A DNA stretch of 40,029 bases from Bacteroidota bacterium (GTDB lineage: Bacteria > Bacteroidota > Bacteroidia > Cytophagales > Cyclobacteriaceae): assembly GCA_022567155.1 (NCBI GenBank), contig JADFHN010000035.1:1-40029 (forward strand). The letters run 5' to 3'. A program made the position numbers and the translations under genes. A model generated the notes under the pieces. The model made no database searches, was not told the origin of the DNA, and saw nothing but the letters and a program-made list of their open reading frames with translations. Position 1 is the stretch's first letter. Each line of letters opens with the position of its first letter. Of this stretch, positions 7,556-17,528 are shown piece after piece.

Positions 7556-9610
7556 TTAACTGATTATACTACCATTATCAATTTCCTTATCAGGCAGAAG
7601 AAAGGCAAGTTTACCATCATCACCCTCACCCATAAGAATCATCCCCTGTGATTCAATACCCATGATCTTTTTCGGTGCAAGGTTTACAAGAATACTTACT
7701 TTCATTCCAACAATTTCTCCTGGTGAGTAATCTTTGGCAATCCCGCTTACCACAGTTCGCTGATCCACTCCGGTATCGATCTTTAGTTTAAGAAGTTTAT
7801 TGGATTTTTCAATTTTTTCCGCTTCAAGAATAGTCCCTATACGCATATCCAATTTTGAAAAATCTTCATACGATATGGCCTTTTTTACTGCTTTGATCGT
7901 GTTATTATCCTTGTTTCCCAAATCCGTACCTGTTATGGTTGCATTAAGTTTGTTAATCTGAAATTCAATGGCTTTATTTTCGATTTTCTCAAACAATAAC
8001 TTAGGCACGTTTATCTGATGCCCCGTGTCAATCAGATCAATGCTTCCTGCACTATTCCATTGATTTTTATCCAATCTAAGTATGTTATTTATCTTTTCAA
8101 CCGTGAAAGGTAAAAAAGGTTCCCCCATAATTGCAAGATTTGCCGCTACCTGAAGTGAAAGGTTTAGTATGGTACCTACACGTTCCCGGTCTTCTTTGAT
8201 CAGATTCCAGGGTTCCGTATCGGCCAAATATTTATTTCCAAGCCTTGAAATATCCATAAATGTACTTAGCGCGTCTCGGAACTTGTAATTTTCAATATTC
8301 CTGCTAAGCATATCTGGATATTCCGATATTCTTTGAATTAGCTTATTATCAATTTCAGTTAATTCTCCCCTTTCCGGTATTACACCATTAAAAAATTTGT
8401 GTACAAGTACGACAGCCCTGTTGATAAAATTCCCTAAAATGGCAACGAGCTCATTATTGTTCTTTGCCTGAAAATCTTTCCATGTAAAATCATTATCTTT
8501 TGTTTCCGGTGCATTTGCACATAGTACATACCGCATAACATCCTGTTTCCCAGGAAAATCTTCGAGGTATTGATGCAGCCATACAGCCCAGTTTTTTGAA
8601 GTTGATATTTTTTTATTTTCCAGATTCAGAAATTCATTGGCCGGTACATTTGCCGGAAGTATATACTCCTCATGAGCCTTTAACATGGAAGGAAAAATAA
8701 TGCAATGGAATACGATATTATCCTTACCGATAAAATGTACCAATTTCGTACCCGGATTTTTCCAGTATTTTTCCCAGTCATTTCCTGTTTGCGCCGCCCA
8801 TTCCTTGGTAGCTGAAATGTATCCTATCGGCGCATCAAACCATACGTACAAGACCTTGCCCTGTCCCTCGTCCACAGGAACGGGCACACCCCAGTCCAGA
8901 TCACGGGTAACTGCCCGGGGTTTAAGGCCCTGGTCAATCCATGATTTACACTGTCCATACACATTTATTTTCCAGTCTTTTTTATGCCCGTCAATTATCC
9001 ATTCCTTAAGCCAGGATTCATATCTGTTGAGTGGAAGATACCAATGTTTTGTTTTTTTAAGCAAAGGTTTTTCTCCACTCAAAGCAGAACGTGGATTTAT
9101 CAATTCCGACGGGCTCAGGGAAGTGCCGCATGATTCGCATTGGTCGCCATAAGCTTCGTTATATCCACAATTCGGACAACGACCTATGATATACCGGTCG
9201 GCGAGAAACTGGCCTGCTTTTTCATCATAATACTGATTTTTGGTTTTCACTTCAAAAACACCCTTATTGTTAAGAATTGTGAAGAATTCGGACGCAGTGT
9301 CGTGATGTACCTTGTTTGAGGTCCTGCTGTAAATATCAAAGCTTATTCCAAAATCACTGAACGATTTTTTAATCAGTGCATGATACTTATCAACAATTTG
9401 CTGTGGTGTTACACCATCTTCCCTTGCTTTAATTGTAATAGGAATACCGTGTTCATCTGATCCGGAAACAAACACCACATCCCTACCTTTGCTTCTCAGA
9501 TACCGTACATAAATATCCGCAGGCACATACACACCGGCAAGGTGTCCGATATGGATCGGTCCGTTAGTATAGGGCAAAGCTGCAGTAACCGTATATCGTT
9601 CCGTTTTCAT
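7556..9610 (-). CDS. metG: methionyl-tRNA synthetase with C-terminal tRNA-binding domain
   Basis: MetRS, 684 aa, charges tRNA-Met. The class I HIGH motif is residues 20-23 (PIHIGHLAG) and the KMSKS equivalent is KISTSKN. A four-Cys zinc knuckle (CPNCG...CESCG) makes it the E. coli/archaeal-like zinc type. From about residue 575 there is an EMAP-II/Arc1p-like tRNA-binding domain ([21 protein letters not shown]), which promotes dimerisation and tRNA binding. It is first in the run metG-oadG-oadA-oadB, with a TATCTTTA box about 17 bp upstream. Confidence 0.96.
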   Translation of the reverse strand: MKTERYTVTAALPYTNGPIHIGHLAGVYVPADIYVRYLRSKGRDVVFVSGSDEHGIPITIKAREDGVTPQQIVDKYHALIKKSFSDFGISFDIYSRTSNKVHHDTASEFFTILNNKGVFEVKTKNQYYDEKAGQFLADRYIIGRCPNCGYNEAYGDQCESCGTSLSPSELINPRSALSGEKPLLKKTKHWYLPLNRYESWLKEWIIDGHKKDWKINVYGQCKSWIDQGLKPRAVTRDLDWGVPVPVDEGQGKVLYVWFDAPIGYISATKEWAAQTGNDWEKYWKNPGTKLVHFIGKDNIVFHCIIFPSMLKAHEEYILPANVPANEFLNLENKKISTSKNWAVWLHQYLEDFPGKQDVMRYVLCANAPETKDNDFTWKDFQAKNNNELVAILGNFINRAVVLVHKFFNGVIPERGELTEIDNKLIQRISEYPDMLSRNIENYKFRDALSTFMDISRLGNKYLADTEPWNLIKEDRERVGTILNLSLQVAANLAIMGEPFLPFTVEKINNILRLDKNQWNSAGSIDLIDTGHQINVPKLLFEKIENKAIEFQINKLNATITGTDLGNKDNNTIKAVKKAISYEDFSKLDMRIGTILEAEKIEKSNKLLKLKIDTGVDQRTVVSGIAKDYSPGEIVGMKVSILVNLAPKKIMGIESQGMILMGEGDDGKLAFLLPDKEIDNGSIIS

Positions 9611-9626
9611 TCAAAAAAAATTTCGG

Positions 9627-9634
9627 TAAAGATA
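9627..9634 (-). promoter_or_regulatory. possible -7 box for metG-oadGAB
   Basis: On the minus strand this reads TATCTTTA, 7 of 8 positions of TAnnTTTG, 17 bp before the metG ATG. No clear -33 TTTG is present. It is the only promoter-like sequence I see for the four-gene run. Confidence 0.35.
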
Positions 9635-9691
9635 CTAGAATATACCGTTATTAAAGGAATGATCTATGTCACCAGATTAAGAGATTAACGG

Positions 9692-10567
9692 CTATTTCTT
9701 TTTGCCACGAGCCATTTCAAGAAGGTCCCACATGTGGTCGGGTATAACATCAAAACCACTAAATTGACCCGCTCCTTTCAGCCACTCTCCACCATCAATG
9801 GTTACTACTTCGCCATTGATATAAGAGGAAAAATCTGATATTAAAAAGGCTGCAAGATTTGCAAGCTCCTGATGTTCACCAACTCTCCCTAGTGGTATTC
9901 GCTTTGCAGGGTCGAGGTCATCGGCAATTTCTTTTGGCATAAGACGGCTCCACGCTCCTTCCGTAGGAAAGGGTCCCGGAGCAATGGCATTCGACCGTAT
10001 GCCATACTCAGCCCATTCCACTGCCAGTGAGCGAGTTAGTGCAAGCACACCAGCTTTAGCACAGGCCGAAGGCACAACATATCCTGAACCTGTCCAGGCA
10101 TAAGTCGTTACAATGTTCAAAAAAACACCTTTTTGTTTTTTACCTATCCAGCTTTTTCCTGCAGCAAGTGTGGTATTGTATGTGCCCTTTAAAACGATAT
10201 CCACAATAGCATCAAAAGCCCGGTTCGAAAGCCGCTCTGTAGGGCTTATAAAGTTGCCCGCCGCATTATTAATCACTACATTTAGTGCACCAAATGCATC
10301 TTCAGCGCTTGAAATCACCGATGACACCTGGTCGAAATTTCTTACATCACATACAACAGGCAGCACTTCCCCACCGGTTTCACTCCTTAACTCTTCTGCC
10401 GTTCTCTCAAGCACTTCCTTTTTCCTACTCGAAATAATCAGGTTTGCGCCAAGTTGAAGAAAATATTTTCCCATAGATTTCCCCAACCCGGTTCCGCCGC
10501 CTGTGATCAATATTGATTTGCCTTTCAATGCATCCTCTTTAAGCATTCCGTCTGTATATTTTACCAT
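9692..10567 (-). CDS. 2,4-dienoyl-CoA reductase-like short-chain dehydrogenase
   Basis: NAD(P)-dependent SDR of 291 aa. The cofactor motif TGGGTGLG spans 22-29 and NNAAG spans 100-104. The catalytic region reads TTYAWTGSGYVVPSACAKAG: Lys171 is kept, but the canonical Tyr four residues before it is Ser167, and a Tyr (156) lies earlier. This layout, with GPFPTEGAWSRL and DGGEWL afterwards, matches the mitochondrial DECR type, in which that earlier Tyr is catalytic. Likely role: reducing 2,4-dienoyl-CoA during unsaturated fatty acid beta-oxidation. It lies 81 bp upstream of metG on the same strand, possibly as a separate transcript. A second in-frame Met at residue 8 is an alternative start. Confidence 0.85.
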   Translation of the reverse strand: MVKYTDGMLKEDALKGKSILITGGGTGLGKSMGKYFLQLGANLIISSRKKEVLERTAEELRSETGGEVLPVVCDVRNFDQVSSVISSAEDAFGALNVVINNAAGNFISPTERLSNRAFDAIVDIVLKGTYNTTLAAGKSWIGKKQKGVFLNIVTTYAWTGSGYVVPSACAKAGVLALTRSLAVEWAEYGIRSNAIAPGPFPTEGAWSRLMPKEIADDLDPAKRIPLGRVGEHQELANLAAFLISDFSSYINGEVVTIDGGEWLKGAGQFSGFDVIPDHMWDLLEMARGKKK

Positions 10568-10915
10568 AATTTTTACCTGAAAATTTATTCTAAGCGAAGA
10601 AAGATAAAAAAAAACCCATAGGGAAGCTATTTATTAAGCTGGTTTGATTTTAGAATTGTAATTTTAGCCTTTGCATTGAATTAATGGCTCTACCACGAAC
10701 CTGTCTGCCAGCAGGCAGGTTTAATGAGGAATGGATCTATAACCGAATGCTAAAATGCTAAAATGCTAAAACAAATTTTTATAAAGAAGGATGACCGGGA
10801 TAGAAATATTCAAAATGAACAATAAATAATATTTACGCATTCAATCATTTACGTATTTACGTATTTGATCATTTCCACTAAAATAACAGTAGAACCAAAT
10901 TAATAACGTGATTGT
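10568..10915. other. intergenic region with short repeats
   Basis: No gene is supported in these 348 bp. They hold a TATCTTTC box on the minus strand (10599-10606) for the SDR gene, a hairpin with 11-bp arms and one mismatch (AACCTGTCTGC / GCAGGCAGGTT, 10698-10721), three tandem copies of ATGCTAAA (10747-10770), and a degenerate run built on TTTACGTA (about 10847-10870). The GCAGGCAGG motif recurs near 24450. Confidence 0.6.
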
Positions 10916-11860
10916 ATGAACCGACTGATTAAATTGTCCACCATTGTATATGTAATACTCTTTTCAGGTTGTGTGGCACAGAAAAAATTTGATGACCTAC
11001 TGGCCGAAAGGGTAAAAATTGAAGCAGACTATTATGAAGTTTCAGATAAACTTGATGCCGCAAATGCAAAACTTGAACGACTCGAAGAGCAGGTAAGCCG
11101 GCTCGATGAGGAAACTGCTGAAAAAAGCCAGAAAATCAATAAGCTTGAAACCGACCTGGCAGCGCTTCAGAAAGAACATGACCAACTGGAAACATACTAT
11201 AACAATTTACTTACCAACAGCGGTAAACTGAGCCGAGACCTTGCCGAACAGCAGGAGAGGCTTCTGGAGTTGCAGGAGGGGCTTGATACCAAAAAGAAAG
11301 AAAATGAAGCCTTATTGACCGATCTGGTGGAACGGGAAAAAAAAGTTTCGGAATTGGAAAGGATCATTGCGGAAAAAGATAAGGCTGTCCAGATGTTGAT
11401 GGTTTCTGTAAAAGAAGCTCTCCTGGGTTTTTCAGGAAATGAACTTTCGGTTGAAATTAAAAACGGTAAGGTGTATGTATCTCTGGCAGAGCAACTATTG
11501 TTCAAATCGGGCAGTTACAAAGTGGACCCTAAAGGAGAAAGAGCTTTGATTCAGCTTGCGGAAGCGCTTAAAACCTCACCTGATATAAATATTCTTGTCG
11601 AAGGCCATACCGACAACGTACCCATTTCATCCAAATCCATAAAAGACAACTGGGACCTAAGTGTTTTAAGGGCAACTTCTATAACAAGGATCCTGATCAG
11701 AGCCGGGGTAAACCCCGGACGAATTACTGCCGCCGGGCGGGGCGAGTACCAGCCGGTGACCTCCAATGCCACGGCCGACGGTAAGCAAAAAAACCGGCGA
11801 ACGGAAATTATTCTATCGCCCGACCTGGATGAGTTGTTTGAACTACTGAAAGCTAATTAG
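10916..11860 (+). CDS. OmpA-family peptidoglycan-binding lipoprotein with coiled coil
   Basis: Envelope protein of 314 aa. The signal peptide ends in F-S-G-C with the candidate lipid-anchored Cys19. Residues about 25-160 form a long heptad-rich, Glu/Lys/Leu-rich coiled coil. An OmpA/MotB-like C-terminal domain covers about 180-305, with EGHTDNVP, WDLSVLRATS, GRGEYQPV and NRRTEI, the motifs that contact diaminopimelate in peptidoglycan. It probably bridges outer membrane and cell wall across the periplasm. Upstream is the repeat-containing spacer; downstream it converges on the glycan-enzyme-like gene. No partner gene is evident. Confidence 0.88.
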   Translation: MNRLIKLSTIVYVILFSGCVAQKKFDDLLAERVKIEADYYEVSDKLDAANAKLERLEEQVSRLDEETAEKSQKINKLETDLAALQKEHDQLETYYNNLLTNSGKLSRDLAEQQERLLELQEGLDTKKKENEALLTDLVEREKKVSELERIIAEKDKAVQMLMVSVKEALLGFSGNELSVEIKNGKVYVSLAEQLLFKSGSYKVDPKGERALIQLAEALKTSPDINILVEGHTDNVPISSKSIKDNWDLSVLRATSITRILIRAGVNPGRITAAGRGEYQPVTSNATADGKQKNRRTEIILSPDLDELFELLKAN

Positions 11861-11933
11861 CCAAGTCTGTTATTGGAAAGGCTGAAATCCGGGAGAGAAA
11901 AAATTTTTCGTTGTTATTGCATATCCAGGAAGC

Positions 11934-12737
11934 TCATAGCTTATTTACAAATTCCTGAAATTCCGGTTTATTACGCAAATCTCCTTCAGGTATATCCCAT
12001 AAACCACCTTTGTGGTAATAAAAATTCGGAAAGGCACGGCAGCAAATACTATAACCAGCATCCAGAATGGCACTGCTGATACAAATCTCTCCTTTTTCGA
12101 TCAAGAGGTCTTTGTCACCCATCCAAAGTGCTCCCGGAAACCCATCAGGAAACACATAACGAAAAATCTTCATGTTGCCGTACAGAAAAAATGACTGTAT
12201 ATGCGGTGCAAAAGGGTCTGATTTCCTTGGTGTATTATGTGAGTTCATGGTAATCCCACATAACCCCACATTTTCCTGCCGGTGAAAAAGATGGTGATAC
12301 TTTTTCAGCCAATCATCAGAAGAGGGGCCACGTACATTTGAGTTCATAAATACCACATCACCTTCATACCCTTGCTTCTTTAGTTCATTAAATCCGAAAT
12401 CGTAGGCTCCGATATCTTTTCCCATGTTGGATTCACGAAATATCAGTGTTGAAACTATTGGGTATTGCTGTTTTAACTTTTCATAACGTGCTTTCCGGCG
12501 CTTAACCTGCCACTGCCGTTGCTTTATTAAAGCAGGAAACCGGCGGAATATCGGCTTACTCTCCGACAAGACGCTGTTTATGATCAACATAAGGTCAAAT
12601 CCAATTCCCGGTTCATAGGCTTGCAGATTCTCCAGCAACGGTCCTAACCCGCATACATGTTTTTTGCGTCCCATACGACGCCGGCGTTGCAGCGGATAGC
12701 CAATCCAGTCCATCAGAATGATTTTAACCTGATTCAT
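11934..12737 (-). CDS. putative glycosyltransferase-like protein (RgpF-like motifs)
   Basis: Protein of 267 aa without TM segments. It has the run FRESNMGKDIGAYDFG (about 100-115) followed by VVFMNSNVRGPS (128-139). These resemble the N-x-G-x-D-x-G and 'NDS..GP' motifs of rhamnan synthesis F (RgpF)-type proteins and related surface-polysaccharide glycosyltransferase domains. A very basic stretch lies at about 65-90. Its ATG overlaps the stop of the methyltransferase-like gene by 4 nt (ATGA), so the two are translationally coupled. A role in adding or modifying a surface sugar is an inference. A generic hypothetical label remains possible. Confidence 0.55.
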   Translation of the reverse strand: MNQVKIILMDWIGYPLQRRRRMGRKKHVCGLGPLLENLQAYEPGIGFDLMLIINSVLSESKPIFRRFPALIKQRQWQVKRRKARYEKLKQQYPIVSTLIFRESNMGKDIGAYDFGFNELKKQGYEGDVVFMNSNVRGPSSDDWLKKYHHLFHRQENVGLCGITMNSHNTPRKSDPFAPHIQSFFLYGNMKIFRYVFPDGFPGALWMGDKDLLIEKGEICISSAILDAGYSICCRAFPNFYYHKGGLWDIPEGDLRNKPEFQEFVNKL

Positions 12738-13330
12738 TTTTCAGTAATGATTCCAAGTCCATTGTGGAAGGGGTAATTATAAAGCTTTTTACCGGCATAG
12801 CGGGCTATATCAATTACAGCTTTTCGTACCTCCATAAAACTTTCGGTATCGTGAAATATGGCACATTTACTATGCATTGCAGCCCACATACCGCATTCAA
12901 ATGTATCCTCATACGTATGAATGATATCCACATGTGCAAAATCATACATCCGTTTATCTGCCTTTATCCACTCCTGATAGGTTGATTTTATTAATTTAAT
13001 ATTTTCAAATTCCGCAAGCGAAGCTTTCGTTTTTTCGAAATGGTTACTCTTATGATCCGTATGTATATCTCCCTGAAAGGTGTCGATCCCGATTACTTCA
13101 CTAAAATAATTTGAGAATACAACAGCAGAAAATCCAAACTCTACGCCAAACTCAATACACGTTTCATTTCCAATATTAAACCTTTTAAGTATATCCGGAA
13201 TAATTAAATCCAACCCCTCCCAGGCAGAAATCACATCAATTACCTGCTTTGGTTTAATAAATTTTTCTGGTATGTAGTCGGGGATTTTATATCGGAATTT
13301 CTTTAAATAACGTTTTTTAAGGGAACTCAT
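12734..13330 (-). CDS. class I SAM-dependent methyltransferase-like protein
   Basis: Protein of 198 aa with a Rossmann methyltransferase pattern. Motif I is C-I-E-F-G-V-E-F-G-F-S (58-68), the acidic strand-2 end is GIDTF (81-85), and VDIIHTYED (134-142) with FHDT (159-162) are typical of the Methyltransf_24/TylF-like group acting on sugars and small molecules. The acceptor is unknown. It forms a two-gene unit with the RgpF-like gene through an ATGA overlap, which suggests methylation of a glycan or its precursor (inference). The N-terminus is strongly basic. About 160 bp separate it from the BNR protein stop. Confidence 0.7.
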   Translation of the reverse strand: MSSLKKRYLKKFRYKIPDYIPEKFIKPKQVIDVISAWEGLDLIIPDILKRFNIGNETCIEFGVEFGFSAVVFSNYFSEVIGIDTFQGDIHTDHKSNHFEKTKASLAEFENIKLIKSTYQEWIKADKRMYDFAHVDIIHTYEDTFECGMWAAMHSKCAIFHDTESFMEVRKAVIDIARYAGKKLYNYPFHNGLGIITEK

Positions 13331-13489
13331 TATTTTTCAAATTGCTTCTGTGTGCAGCTAATCTCTATAAAAAAGACTAAGCTACCCAAACAACAGAAGG
13401 AGTGCAAAATAATAATGCTGCCAAATCGCAGGTGATATGGCGTCCTTACTACCCAGAGATAAAACCCTGCCCGAAACTTTTAACTACGG

Positions 13490-16400
13490 TTAATTCACGG
13501 GTTCTACGGACTTTGTAACAATGGCATCCACCCCTTTATCACTCACCATCCGGTTGAATTCCGGAATATCTTTTTCCATCAAAGCCCTGAGCTGACTTAG
13601 CTGGGAGTCAATTTTCTGTGTCAGCTCATCCTTTACGGCAACCGCCTGATTCGTTGGAGAATAATCCCCTCTTCCCGATATCGAAGACAGGTGCGCCAGT
13701 TTGTTATTCAGCCTTATGGGGAAGTTCAAAGGATCCTGGTTGCTCTGGTTCTTAACCTGATAGAGTTCTTTTTCAATATCCGAAAGCGCCTTAGTTATTC
13801 TTTTGCCTTCCTCCATTAGTGATTTATACTCTTCTATATCTGACATTTTTTTTGTAAGGGCATTGATCTGATTTTTTACATCTCTTATGTCCTTGATCGC
13901 TACATTCGTTTCGGTCAGCTTGTCGCGTATGGCTATCAGAAAATCAAATTGCTTTTGAATATCTTCTTTCGACGACTCACTTCTCGGATCTTTAAGGATT
14001 TCAAATTCAGTTTCTGCCGATTTGCCATCAACGGTCAGCCTTACTTTGTACATGCCGGGTACCGCTTTAGGCCCTCTCAGGCCGGCAGCCCACATTATCA
14101 GGCCTTCAAAACCTTCTGCATCGGGATAAAGCATATTCCATACAAACAGGTTACTTCCCATTTTAACGGTCAGTTTCTCATTTTTCTTTTTGGCGGTACT
14201 GGAATACTTTTCTATCAAATCGCCGTCAGCCTCCATAAATTCCAGAGTAACAATCGACGAATCATTTATGTTCCTCACCTTAAAGTACACCATAACTCCA
14301 CCGGGATGGTTTTCTCCGGCATTTGACGGAGTGAAAAAACCTCCACCACCTGCTATCCGGTAGCTTGGCATTGGCTTAAACAGGTGTACGGTAGCCGTTT
14401 TGATCTGATCATTCAACTGGTGCAATACCGTGAGATCATCTATCATCCAGAAACTTCTGCCCTGTGTTGCTGCAATCAGATTATCATTTTTTATTGTCAG
14501 ATCCGTAATAGGCACTATAGGCAGGTTGAATTGAAAATTGCTCCAGCTTGCACCATCATCAAATGAAATATACATCCCCGATTCTGTACCGGCATACAGC
14601 AGGCCCTGCCTTTTGGGATCTGCCCTTACAACCCTCGCAAAATGATCATTTTTGATTCCATTTGTAATCAACGACCATGTTTTTCCATAGTCCTTCGTTT
14701 TGTACAGGTAAGGTTTGTAATCGCCCGATTTGTATTTGGTACCTGCAACATACGCACCTCCTTTCACAAAAGGATCGGGGTCAATGCTGTTGATCATCAT
14801 CCATTCGGGCATGTTGGCCGGTGTTACATTTTCCCAGTTTTTACCGCCATCCCTTGTCAGATAGATCAGTCCGTCATCCGATCCGGTCCAGATCAGGTCT
14901 TTTTCGTACGGAGATTCTACCGCAGCAAAAATGGTGCTGTAGTACTCCACAGCCGTGTTATCCTTGGTGATCGGTCCTCCGGAAGGGCCCAGTTTTGTAG
15001 GATCATTTCTGGTTAAATCAGGGCTTATTATCTCCCACGATTTACCTTCGTTGTAGGTAACATGCACCATATTGGAGGTCGTATATAGTTTTTTAGAATC
15101 AAACGGTGAGAAAAAGATAGGGAAGTTCCACTGAAAACGGTATTTCATTCCCTCTGCTCCATGACCCATTGGGTTATCAGGCCATACATTTACTGCTCTT
15201 ACCTGATCTGTTTTATGATTAACACGCGTCAGAAAACCTCCGTAGCTTCCTCCATATACAATATCAGGATTGTCCGGGTTAGGTGCCAGATGAGCACTTT
15301 CGCCTCCTGCCGTTGATTCCCAGTCACTTTCAGTTATTGCCCTGCCGCTGCTCCGGTGCAGAATTCGTACCGCAGAGTTGTCTTGCTGTGCGCCATATAT
15401 GCGATAAGGAAAATGATTATCCGTTGCAACCCGGTAAAACTGGGCTGTGGGTTGATTATGGTAGGTTGACCAGGTAGCGCCTGCATTAAACGATATCTGT
15501 GCCCCACCGTCGTCGGCGATGATCATACGGTTCGGATCCTCCGGTGCAATCCACAGGTCATGGTGATCACCATGGGGCGTTCGGATGCGTGTATCAAATG
15601 TTTTTCCTCCGTCTTTTGAAACAAAGAATCCAACATTGAGCACATAAACTTTGTCCTGATCCTGCGTGTCGGCATAAATACGCGTATAATACCACGCCCG
15701 TTGCCTCAGTTTCCGGTCTGAGTTTACTTTTTCCCACGTTTCACCTCCATTATCCGATCTGAACACACCCCCTTCATTCGCCTCGATTATGGCCCATACT
15801 CGTTTTGAGTTTGCCGGCGACACCGTGATTCCGCAGATACCCAACGGACCTTTTGGCAATCCTTTATTTTTCGAAATGCTTTTCCAGGTATCTCCGCCAT
15901 CCGTACTTTTCCACATTTCAGATCCTTCGCCACCGCTTTCGAGGCTGTAGGGGGTACGACGGATGCGCCAGGTACTTGCATACATGACCCTGGGATTATT
16001 CGGGTCGAATGTGAGATCCACTGCCCCGGCATCTGCATTGGCAAACAATATCTTTTCCCAGGTCTTACCCCCGTTTTTTGACCGGTAAACTCCTCTTTCA
16101 TTGCTTGATTTATACAGATCACCCAAAACGGCCACATACACAAGATCAGGGTTTTTCGGGTGTATCCTGATCCTGGGTATATGACGGCTGTTTTTCAAAC
16201 CGATTTCAATCCATGTTTCACCGCCGTCAAGCGATTTATACATCCCGTACCCCGAAGATACATTTCCCCTTACGGTCTTTTCTCCACCGCCCGCATAAAT
16301 AACATTGTTGTCATATTCGCTTACGGCAACTGCACCGATCGATCCTCCGAAAAATCCATCTGATATATTTTCCCAGTTGTTGCCGCCATCGGTGGATTTC

Positions 16401-16657
16401 CAGACGCCTCCTCCGGTAGCGCCCATATAAAATAAATTGGGTTTGCCTGTCACACCCGTTACGGCTGCCGACCTTCCTCCACGATAGGGACCGATTGATC
16501 GCCATTTAATTGCCGAAAACAGGCTTGTATCGTATGATACAAGTTGTACGGCCTGTGCTTTTCCCTTTTTACGTTTCTGGCTGTGTCCTGACTGGCTGAT
16601 AAAAAAGGTAAATATCAAAAATATTGAAAGCGCTTGAAGAAACAGAGACTTTTTCAT
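13490..16657 (-). CDS. secreted BNR/VPS10-like beta-propeller protein
   Basis: Exported protein of 1055 aa with an N-terminal signal peptide (about 1-26). At least nine Asp-box/BNR turns of form S-x-D-G-G-x-x-W are visible from about residue 85 to 680 (STDGGNNW, SLDGGETW, SKNGGKTW, STDGGDTW, SDNGGETW, SKDGGKTF, TRDGGKNW and others), as in sortilin/VPS10 and GH74-like propellers. A beta-sandwich-like part follows (about 760-890), then a helical, coiled-coil-prone C-terminus (about 890-1040). Such proteins are often annotated as glycosyl hydrolase, but I see no proof of catalysis. No type IX C-terminal sorting domain is obvious. The gene is a single unit, divergent from the kinase gene. Confidence 0.85.
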   Translation of the reverse strand: MKKSLFLQALSIFLIFTFFISQSGHSQKRKKGKAQAVQLVSYDTSLFSAIKWRSIGPYRGGRSAAVTGVTGKPNLFYMGATGGGVWKSTDGGNNWENISDGFFGGSIGAVAVSEYDNNVIYAGGGEKTVRGNVSSGYGMYKSLDGGETWIEIGLKNSRHIPRIRIHPKNPDLVYVAVLGDLYKSSNERGVYRSKNGGKTWEKILFANADAGAVDLTFDPNNPRVMYASTWRIRRTPYSLESGGEGSEMWKSTDGGDTWKSISKNKGLPKGPLGICGITVSPANSKRVWAIIEANEGGVFRSDNGGETWEKVNSDRKLRQRAWYYTRIYADTQDQDKVYVLNVGFFVSKDGGKTFDTRIRTPHGDHHDLWIAPEDPNRMIIADDGGAQISFNAGATWSTYHNQPTAQFYRVATDNHFPYRIYGAQQDNSAVRILHRSSGRAITESDWESTAGGESAHLAPNPDNPDIVYGGSYGGFLTRVNHKTDQVRAVNVWPDNPMGHGAEGMKYRFQWNFPIFFSPFDSKKLYTTSNMVHVTYNEGKSWEIISPDLTRNDPTKLGPSGGPITKDNTAVEYYSTIFAAVESPYEKDLIWTGSDDGLIYLTRDGGKNWENVTPANMPEWMMINSIDPDPFVKGGAYVAGTKYKSGDYKPYLYKTKDYGKTWSLITNGIKNDHFARVVRADPKRQGLLYAGTESGMYISFDDGASWSNFQFNLPIVPITDLTIKNDNLIAATQGRSFWMIDDLTVLHQLNDQIKTATVHLFKPMPSYRIAGGGGFFTPSNAGENHPGGVMVYFKVRNINDSSIVTLEFMEADGDLIEKYSSTAKKKNEKLTVKMGSNLFVWNMLYPDAEGFEGLIMWAAGLRGPKAVPGMYKVRLTVDGKSAETEFEILKDPRSESSKEDIQKQFDFLIAIRDKLTETNVAIKDIRDVKNQINALTKKMSDIEEYKSLMEEGKRITKALSDIEKELYQVKNQSNQDPLNFPIRLNNKLAHLSSISGRGDYSPTNQAVAVKDELTQKIDSQLSQLRALMEKDIPEFNRMVSDKGVDAIVTKSVEPVN

Positions 16658-16789
16658 GACAATAGGTTTTTGGTTTAAAGAAATTCCGAATGTGAATTTA
16701 TTTATTATTTCGAACTTCGGAAAAAAATGGACTAATACATGTGGATTATATTTTTAAACGGCAATTTCGCACATTGAATTAGTACAAAA

Positions 16790-17290
16790 ATGGGATTAGT
16801 GGTAGGAATTGGCGGTGTAAGCCGGGCAGGTAAATCCACTTTAAGCAAAAGGCTTAAAAACAGGCTTCCAGGCATAAGGATTATTATTCTTGACATGGAT
16901 GATTTTGTTTTTCCGGAAAATGAAATGCCCCGGATCAACGATGAACCTGACTGGGAAACACCTGAATCTATTGACTACACGAAACTGTCAGGCCGGATTA
17001 ATGAAACAAAAGCAGAATACGACCTTGTGATCGTAGAAGGGATACTCATTTTCTGCGACGAATCTTTGAACAGCCTTATTGACAAAAAACTTTTTATTAA
17101 AATTCCTTATGAAACTTTTCTTGAAAGAAAACGAAAAGACCGGAGATGGAATGAGCCGGAGTGGTATATTCAGCATATTTGGGACAGTTATCAGAAATAC
17201 GGTAACAAAAACTCAGCAGATATAATGAAAGTGAATGGAGGCAGTTCGTTTGAAATCTCAGATATACTGGACTTTATCAATTCAGCATAG
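16790..17290 (+). CDS. P-loop kinase, nicotinamide riboside kinase/uridine kinase-like
   Basis: Small kinase of 166 aa. Walker A is GVSRAGKS (9-16). The segment LDMDDFVFPENEMP follows, then LVIVEGILIF (Walker B-like) and IPYETFLERKRKDRRW. The QHIWDSYQKY motif near residue 135 resembles the H-x-W-x-x-Y-x-K-Y of eukaryotic NRK1. Likely reaction: phosphorylation of nicotinamide riboside or another nucleoside by ATP. The exact substrate is not visible. The gene stands alone between the divergent BNR gene and a convergent PLP enzyme. A perfect hairpin follows at 17378-17400. Confidence 0.7.
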   Translation: MGLVVGIGGVSRAGKSTLSKRLKNRLPGIRIIILDMDDFVFPENEMPRINDEPDWETPESIDYTKLSGRINETKAEYDLVIVEGILIFCDESLNSLIDKKLFIKIPYETFLERKRKDRRWNEPEWYIQHIWDSYQKYGNKNSADIMKVNGGSSFEISDILDFINSA

Positions 17291-17377
17291 TCAACTTAAT
17301 TACCATCTTACCCGGCGGTTTAATTTCTGCCTGTTTTGTGTAAAGCATCACCTAAAATCACTAAATCACCTTTTCCT

Positions 17378-17400
17378 GGTCGTAGGGTCGCCCTACGACC
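17378..17400. terminator. perfect 10-bp hairpin between convergent genes
   Basis: GGTCGTAGGG, loop TCG, CCCTACGACC. It sits between the stops of the kinase gene (17290) and the PLP enzyme gene (17529), so it could end both transcripts, but no T-run follows on either strand. It may instead be a dispersed palindromic repeat. The rest of the 238-bp spacer also holds a low-complexity CTTTGTGTCTTCTCTGTGG-type stretch at about 17460-17490. Confidence 0.4.
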
Positions 17401-17528
17401 TAACTGCTAGTTCTAACTCACCGTCATTCATGATCACAATAACAAATTTTTATTTGTGAACCTTTGTGTCTTCTCTGTGGTTCTCTGTGTAATAGCCCGG
17501 TATAATTCTTTCTGCAGATTACATGCCG

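Noticed and set aside
13490-16657. Active glycosyl hydrolase
   Set aside because: Asp-box propellers are shared by sialidases, GH74 and non-enzymatic VPS10 proteins; I see no catalytic residues that decide.
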